A DNA stretch of 27,444 nt. Source: an uncultured Treponema sp. Its GTDB lineage: Bacteria > Spirochaetota > Spirochaetia > Treponematales > Treponemataceae. Numbering within the stretch: position 1 is the first letter of the stretch; each line of letters begins with the position of its first letter. Both the position numbers and the translations under genes were made by a program. Location of the stretch: positions 1-27,444 of the forward strand of contig CAJPOF010000028.1 of NCBI GenBank assembly GCA_905372235.1, in the 5' to 3' direction. This document shows positions 23,088-27,444 of this stretch, in pieces. The notes below the pieces were generated by a model. It was not told the origin of the DNA and did not search any database. It was given only the letters and a program-made list of their open reading frames with translations.

Positions 23088-26000
23088 TTACGCCGTCCAG
23101 ACTTTGTTCACTAGCGGCATATCCGAAAGGCGGCTTAGTGTGTCCGCATCGGAGGCGACAAGAAGCTGCCGGTTTCCTTTTACTATATATGGTCCTTGGG
23201 AAGTCATTAAATGAAAATATACTGAACAATTGCCCGTCTTTTCAAATAAAAATTCCTTTATTTCGCCAAGAGCCTTTTCGTTGTGGAATGAACTTTCGAT
23301 GTCTATGTGAATTTCCTGTATGGATTTTTCTTTCAACGAGCCGATGTCCTCGACGCTTTCAACGATGAACGAAGGCTGGGAATCGTCGTTTCTGTCGCTT
23401 GCCTGAGCTTTTCCTTTGAACGCATATATCGCCTGGTCGGTGATTTTTCTATAAAGGCCTTCTTTTGAAATTTGGTTTGTGTTTTTGTCGAGTTTGTCGT
23501 TCCATACGCTAGGGAAAAACGTCAGTTCCATGTCTCCGCCGTAGTCCTGGAGCTTTGCGAACGCCATTTCCGGTCCTTCCCCTTTTTTGGTGCGGAATGT
23601 TTTTAGGTCGTGAAGGAATCCCAATATCGTGTGCGTTTTTCCTGCGTTCCTGTTTGCCCATATATTCGCTCCGCTGGCTTGCATGGCAGCTTTTTCTGCG
23701 GCGGATTCCTGCGCAGCCCTTGCGATGTCGCTTGAAGTCAATGTCACGCAGTTTTTTATTACGCTTTCATAGTCATCAAGCGGATGCCCTGAAACGTAGC
23801 AACCGATTACTTCCATCTCAAGATTCAGTTTTTCCATGGTGGGAAGGTCGGGAACTTCCTTGAATTCAAAGTCTGCGTAGACTTTTTCATCCGTTTCGCC
23901 GAAAAGGTCTCCCTGTCCGTTGTCCGTTCCGTTGTTTTTGTCGTTCACGTATTTCATGGCTTCCTGCATATTCAGAAGAAGCGTGGGTCTGTTTTGTCCG
24001 AGTTTGTCGAATGCGCCTGTTTTTATGCAGACTTCAACGGTTTTTGCGTTCACAATGGATTTTTTTATGCGCCGACCTTCGCGGTCTTCGGGAAGCGTTT
24101 CCTGAATCGGAAGGCAGCGTTCAAGAAAATCCATGAAAGATTTGTAATGACCGTTTGCCTCTCTTTCCCGAACGATTGCGTCGGCGGCTTCTTTTCCCAT
24201 TCCCTTCATTCCCCGGAAGGCAAAAATCACTTTATCGTCCACGGCATCAAATTCCGAATAGGACTGGTTTATGTCGGGCGGAAGGACGTTAAGTCCCATG
24301 CGTTTTGCCTCTGCTATGTATTGCGGAACTCCGTCCGTGGATGTAAGTTCGTTTGTGAGGTTTGCCGCCATGAAGGCTGCAGGATAATGGCACTTTAGCC
24401 AGCCTGTTCTGTAGGCAAGCACGGTGTAGGCGGCGGCGTGCGACTTATTGAATCCGTAGCCTGCAAAAGGAATCATTATCTCAAAGATGTCCGAGGCGTG
24501 TTGCTCCGTGAAGCCCTGCTTAATCGCCCCTTCTATGAACTCTTTCTTTTTTCCCATAAGGACTTCAGGTTTCTTTTTACCCATTGCCCTGCGCAGCATA
24601 TCCGCTCCGCCAAGTGAAAATCCTGCAATCTTTTGGGAAACCTGCATTACCTGTTCCTGATAGACCATTACTCCGTAGGTTTCTTTTAGAAGACCTTCAA
24701 GACATTCGTCAGGATAGTGGATTGTCTCAGGCTTCCATTTTCCGTCGATGTATTGGGGAATGTAATCCATAGGACCGGGACGATAGAGTGCGTTCAACGC
24801 CACAAGTTCTTCTATGCAGCGAGGCTTTACCTGCCTTAGGATTTTTTGCATTCCCGGCGACTCGAACTGGAAGACCGCAACCGAATCGCCCTTGTCAAAA
24901 AGGTCGAACGTTTCTTCATCGGTTTCGCTTATGTCCGCTATGCTGAATTTCGGTTCATCGGGGCGTTTGTGCCTGTTTATGATGTCCTCGGCGTAACGGA
25001 TAAGGGAAAGAGTTTTTAGACCGAGATAGTCGAACTTTACAAGTCCGCACGGCTCGATTATGTCCATCGTGTATTGTACGGCGACTTCACCGGTCTTGGA
25101 ATCCTTGAATACGGGCGCCCAGTTTGGAAGTTCAGTAAGTCCGATAACCATTCCGGATGCGTGAAGACCCGTGTTCCTGTTCATTCCTTCCAGTTTCTTG
25201 CAGAGCCGCATCCAGCGTTCAAAGACTTGAGGTTGAAGTCCTATGGTTCCCATTGGGTCTTGCGCTATCGGAATCAATTGACCGCCGTCAGGGAATTTTT
25301 CGTTTGCGGGCTCAAGAGCGTTCTTGAGTTTTGCTTTTAGGTTTTCGGGAATGCACGCCTTTACCTTGTTAACTGTCGCAAGCGGAATGTTCAGAACCCT
25401 TGCCACGTCTGCAAGGCAGTTTTTGGGTTTTAGAGTTCCGAACGTTACTATATGCCCTACCTGCGGATCTCCGTACAAATCCCTTGTATGCTGTATTATG
25501 TCCTGCCGATAATCGAAGTCCATATCAACGTCAAAGTCCGGCATGGAAACTCGTTCAGGATTCAGAAATCGTTCGAAAATCAGGTTGAAGCGGAACGGGT
25601 CTATGTCCGTTATGCCCATTGCGTATGCGACAAGAGAACCCGCTCCGGAGCCTCTTCCGGGGCCTATTGGAATGTACGGTTTTTCTTTTTTGTTCACTTC
25701 GTCCCATGTGGATTTAGACCAGTTTATGAACTCCCACACAATCAGAAAATAGCCGGAAAAGCCCATATTGAAGATTATTCCAAGTTCATAGTCGGCTCGG
25801 TCTCTGATTTCCTGCGTTATTTCGGGATAACGATTTTTGAGACCTTCGTCCACAATGTGGCGGACAAAATCGTCCTGGTTTTTTGCGTAGTCGTCGTGCT
25901 TTCTGAAATTTTCGGGAAGCTCGAAGCGAGGAAGACAGTCTTTCAGTTCGGTTGTGGAATACTGGTGAATCGTGAGGTTACACATGTCTGCGATTTTTAC

Positions 26001-26867
26001 AGTGTTCTCGTATGCCTCCGGAATGTCTGGGAACAGAAGCCGCATTTCTTCCTCGGACTTGAAATACCATTCGGAAAGTCTGTTCTGCCCTCCCATGCTT
26101 TTTGCGCTGCTTTCAGGATCGTCAAGGAGGGTCTTTCTTGCGATGCAGTTCAGGGTGAGTTGAGCCTCGGAATCCTCTTTGTCTATGTAGTGGATGTCGT
26201 TCGTTACGACAAGCGGAATATCGAGTTTTCGGGCGATTTTTATCATTCCTTCTGCGGCGATTTTTTCTTCGGGAAGCCCGTGGTTTTGAATCTCGATGTA
26301 ATAATGATCCGGCCCGAAAAGTTCTTTGTAGCGGCGGGCGACATCTTCGGCATCTTCCATGTTTCCGTTCAGAACCGCTTGCGGAAGTTCGCCGGCTACA
26401 CATGCGGAAAGACAGATTATTCCTTCGTGGTACTCCTTGAGCATCTCGAAATCTATACGAGGTCTTCCGTAGTAGAGCGCTCCTTCATCGCAGAACGCGC
26501 GGGAGTTCAGCCAGCACATATTCTTGTATCCGATTTCGTTTTCGCAAAGAAGAATCAGGTGATAGTTGTGCTTTCCGTATCTTGTGTTCTGCTTTTTTGT
26601 ATGGTCTTCAGTGGCGTAGAATTCGCATCCGACGATTGGATTTATGCCGTTCGCATGGCACAGGTGTTCAAAGTTCAGTACACCGAACATATTTCCGTGG
26701 TCTGTAAGGGCGAGGGCTTTCATGTTCAGTTGTTTTGCCCTTTTTACAAGCGAGTCGAGTTTTGCGCAGCCGTCCAAAAGTGAATAGTCCGAATGAACGT
26801 GAAGGTGGACAAAGTTCGACGGCGGAGTGCCTTCCGGGGCGGGGTCAAATACATGAATGTCAGCCAT
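23088..26867 (-). CDS. dnaE: DNA polymerase III alpha subunit DnaE (replicative polymerase)
   Basis: A 1259-residue C-family polymerase, the catalytic core of the replisome. The PHP domain spans about 20-300. Its metal-site residues look intact: H21/H23-V-H25-S-D27, D56-H57, E82, C155-type loop and TNDIH226. E. coli DnaE has lost several of these. The polymerase palm has GPGRGSGAGSLVAYAMG (402-418) and the catalytic D446 and D448 in MPDFDVDMDF; the third Asp is in the FDYLGLKTL segment. Beta-binding and helix-hairpin-helix parts follow, then an OB fold (about 1010-1110, HTILGFLHDLKTFRTKKGEG) and a C-terminal tail. AGAGG lies just upstream of ATG 26867. It heads the operon with yggT and recG. 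Confidence 0.98.
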   Translation of the reverse strand: MADIHVFDPAPEGTPPSNFVHLHVHSDYSLLDGCAKLDSLVKRAKQLNMKALALTDHGNMFGVLNFEHLCHANGINPIVGCEFYATEDHTKKQNTRYGKHNYHLILLCENEIGYKNMCWLNSRAFCDEGALYYGRPRIDFEMLKEYHEGIICLSACVAGELPQAVLNGNMEDAEDVARRYKELFGPDHYYIEIQNHGLPEEKIAAEGMIKIARKLDIPLVVTNDIHYIDKEDSEAQLTLNCIARKTLLDDPESSAKSMGGQNRLSEWYFKSEEEMRLLFPDIPEAYENTVKIADMCNLTIHQYSTTELKDCLPRFELPENFRKHDDYAKNQDDFVRHIVDEGLKNRYPEITQEIRDRADYELGIIFNMGFSGYFLIVWEFINWSKSTWDEVNKKEKPYIPIGPGRGSGAGSLVAYAMGITDIDPFRFNLIFERFLNPERVSMPDFDVDMDFDYRQDIIQHTRDLYGDPQVGHIVTFGTLKPKNCLADVARVLNIPLATVNKVKACIPENLKAKLKNALEPANEKFPDGGQLIPIAQDPMGTIGLQPQVFERWMRLCKKLEGMNRNTGLHASGMVIGLTELPNWAPVFKDSKTGEVAVQYTMDIIEPCGLVKFDYLGLKTLSLIRYAEDIINRHKRPDEPKFSIADISETDEETFDLFDKGDSVAVFQFESPGMQKILRQVKPRCIEELVALNALYRPGPMDYIPQYIDGKWKPETIHYPDECLEGLLKETYGVMVYQEQVMQVSQKIAGFSLGGADMLRRAMGKKKPEVLMGKKKEFIEGAIKQGFTEQHASDIFEIMIPFAGYGFNKSHAAAYTVLAYRTGWLKCHYPAAFMAANLTNELTSTDGVPQYIAEAKRMGLNVLPPDINQSYSEFDAVDDKVIFAFRGMKGMGKEAADAIVREREANGHYKSFMDFLERCLPIQETLPEDREGRRIKKSIVNAKTVEVCIKTGAFDKLGQNRPTLLLNMQEAMKYVNDKNNGTDNGQGDLFGETDEKVYADFEFKEVPDLPTMEKLNLEMEVIGCYVSGHPLDDYESVIKNCVTLTSSDIARAAQESAAEKAAMQASGANIWANRNAGKTHTILGFLHDLKTFRTKKGEGPEMAFAKLQDYGGDMELTFFPSVWNDKLDKNTNQISKEGLYRKITDQAIYAFKGKAQASDRNDDSQPSFIVESVEDIGSLKEKSIQEIHIDIESSFHNEKALGEIKEFLFEKTGNCSVYFHLMTSQGPYIVKGNRQLLVASDADTLSRLSDMPLVNKVWTA

Positions 26868-26891
26868 ATAAAAACCTCTGGATTATTTATA

Positions 26892-26933
26892 GGCATCCTG
26901 AAAGACTCGTCGCAAGCGATTTTTCAAGATGCC
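26892..26933 (-). promoter_or_regulatory. Stem-loop in the dnaE leader
   Basis: As minus-strand RNA, GGCAUCUUGAAA (26933-26922) pairs with UUUCAGGAUGCC (26903-26892) over 12 bp with one G-U, around an 18-nt loop. It ends 24 bases before the dnaE ATG and has no U tract, so it is not a terminator. It may affect translation or mRNA stability. Confidence 0.5.
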
Positions 26934-26999
26934 GACGAATAGTAGTTTTTGCAGATTTTAGGAATCGAAAACTATCGAATCGGACTTCCAGCGGTTTTT

Positions 27000-27028
27000 A
27001 TTTTATAGAAAAAGAAAGGCTTCCTCAA
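27000..27028 (-). promoter_or_regulatory. Likely dnaE promoter
   Basis: On the minus strand TTGAGG (27028-27023), 17-bp spacer, TAAAAT (27005-27000). The predicted start is near 26993, with a leader of about 126 nt containing the stem-loop at 26892-26933. A second -10-like TATAAT at 27062-27057 lacks a -35. Confidence 0.45.
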
Positions 27029-27081
27029 TCGTGGCGAGGGGGATTATGTTGTTTTTATTATAGAGAAATATTGATGTGGAG

Positions 27082-27282
27082 GACGGACGGACATTTTAAC
27101 GCATCGTTAATCAGATAGTCGGCTGTATGTCCGCTCCGAGTTTTGCCACAAGGCAAAACTCGTGCAGGCGGAAATGCAATTATGTCATTCAAACATAGAT
27201 AGCAACCGCCTGCCAGAAAACTTGGGGCGGCGGAAGAGTAATAAACAGTTGTAAATCCCAATTTCCCCGCCGCCCGTCCGTC
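27082..27282. other. 200-bp nested multi-hairpin element of unknown function
   Basis: Outer arms GACGGACGG (27082-27090) and CCGTCCGTC (27274-27282) are complementary over 9 bp. They enclose, in order, four separate stems: TTAACG/CGTTAA (27096-27110, 3-nt loop), CGAGTTTTGCC/GGCAAAACTCG (27137-27162, 11 bp, 4-nt loop), GCAGGCGG/CCGCCTGC (27164-27213, with an inner TATGT/ACATA), and GGGCGGCGG/CCGCCGCCC (27225-27275). The last arm overlaps the outer stem by two bases. It is not a tRNA, has no T tract and codes for nothing I recognise. It could be a structured RNA or a non-coding mobile repeat. Confidence 0.5.
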
Positions 27283-27288
27283 AGCTCC

Positions 27289-27318
27289 TTGAAACAAAAC
27301 TTCGTTGCGTGGTATAGT
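27289..27318 (+). promoter_or_regulatory. Promoter reading towards the right edge
   Basis: TTGAAA (27289-27294), an 18-bp spacer and TATAGT (27313-27318). The predicted start coincides with ATG 27325, with no Shine-Dalgarno, the same layout as at 11501-11514. Confidence 0.5.
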
Positions 27319-27324
27319 TTTTTC

Positions 27325-27444
27325 ATGAGCAAAAGGAATGCACTTACATCTTCCAAATCTCTTGACAAACCGCAGGCGGCTCGCACAATTTCCGCATTCC
27401 GCATTCCGCATTCCGCATTCCGCATTCCGCATTCCGCATTCCGC
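27325..27444 (+). CDS. Start of a possible leaderless gene running into a heptanucleotide repeat
   Basis: From ATG 27325 the frame is open to the window edge (40 codons). The first 22 residues are unique and basic (MSKRNALTSSKSLDKPQAAR, then TI). From there the 7-bp repeat encodes a 7-residue cycle of F-R-I-P-H-S-A. The repeat is open in all three frames, so openness alone is weak evidence. Support comes from the promoter six bases upstream. A change of one repeat unit would shift the frame downstream. No function can be given. Confidence 0.35.
   Translation, partial: MSKRNALTSSKSLDKPQAARTISAFRIPHSAFRIPHSAFR
27390..27444. repeat. 7-bp tandem repeat (TTCCGCA)n reaching the window edge
   Basis: Seven exact copies of TTCCGCA are followed by six bases of an eighth (55 bp), with no mismatch, and the array probably continues beyond the window. 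The unit length is not a multiple of three. Confidence 0.95.

Noticed and set aside
25452..26783. 443-codon plus-strand ORF inside dnaE
   Set aside because: Phe/Val-rich shadow frame antisense to well-conserved polymerase motifs; no ribosome binding site or family resemblance.
27058..27432. 124-codon minus-strand ORF starting with MRNAECG repeats
   Set aside because: Its start lies in the heptamer array and it runs through the hairpin element; the repeat is open in every frame and the rest resembles no protein I know.
27390..27444. CRISPR array
   Set aside because: The units are 7 bp and contiguous with no spacers; it is a simple tandem repeat.

Overview
The window looks like a chromosomal segment of a Treponema-type spirochaete, probably a gut, rumen or oral species rather than T. 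pallidum. The grounds are: an alanyl-tRNA synthetase that stops after its editing domain; a pallilysin (Tp0751)-related protein; a SurA-like protein resembling Tpn39b next to alaS; a nusB / TPR-lipoprotein / groES / sigma-factor neighbourhood, which I recall (from memory) as matching the TP1012-TP1017 order of T. pallidum; and groES unlinked from groEL. Most of the content is housekeeping. No insertion sequence, prophage, CRISPR array, tRNA or rRNA was seen.

Layout. 1-1706: a truncated alpha/beta hydrolase runs off the left edge (minus), divergent from metA and a duplicated zinc-ribbon membrane protein (plus). The two promoters are interleaved in one inverted repeat. 2069-3691: groEL alone, with its own promoter and terminator. 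4158-11427: an addB-addA-rluA operon for double-strand-break processing plus an RNA pseudouridine synthase. 11514-14985: the pallilysin-related protein and alaS, each with a promoter set for a nearly leaderless mRNA. 15119-18664: a SurA-like periplasmic protein, nusB and a TPR lipoprotein, ending in a bidirectional terminator shared with groES (minus). 18975-19423 is a long divergent control region between groES and a short sigma-70 family factor. 20226-26867: a minus-strand dnaE-yggT-recG operon that converges on the sigma gene and overlaps it by 29 bp. 26868-27444: the dnaE leader and promoter, a 200-bp nested-hairpin element, and a promoter driving a small ORF that enters a 7-bp tandem repeat at the right edge.

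The strongest regulatory signal is a sigma-54 promoter at 19367-19390 that matches every specified position of the consensus. It lies just ahead of the sigma-70 family gene and implies an RpoN-to-sigma cascade like the Borrelia RpoN-RpoS pathway. The second is the right-edge locus, where a heptanucleotide repeat lies early inside a promoter-equipped ORF (a phase-variation arrangement) beside an unexplained multi-hairpin element. A third theme is repeated use of -10 boxes 6-9 nt before an ATG with no Shine-Dalgarno sequence, suggesting that leaderless mRNAs are common in this organism.
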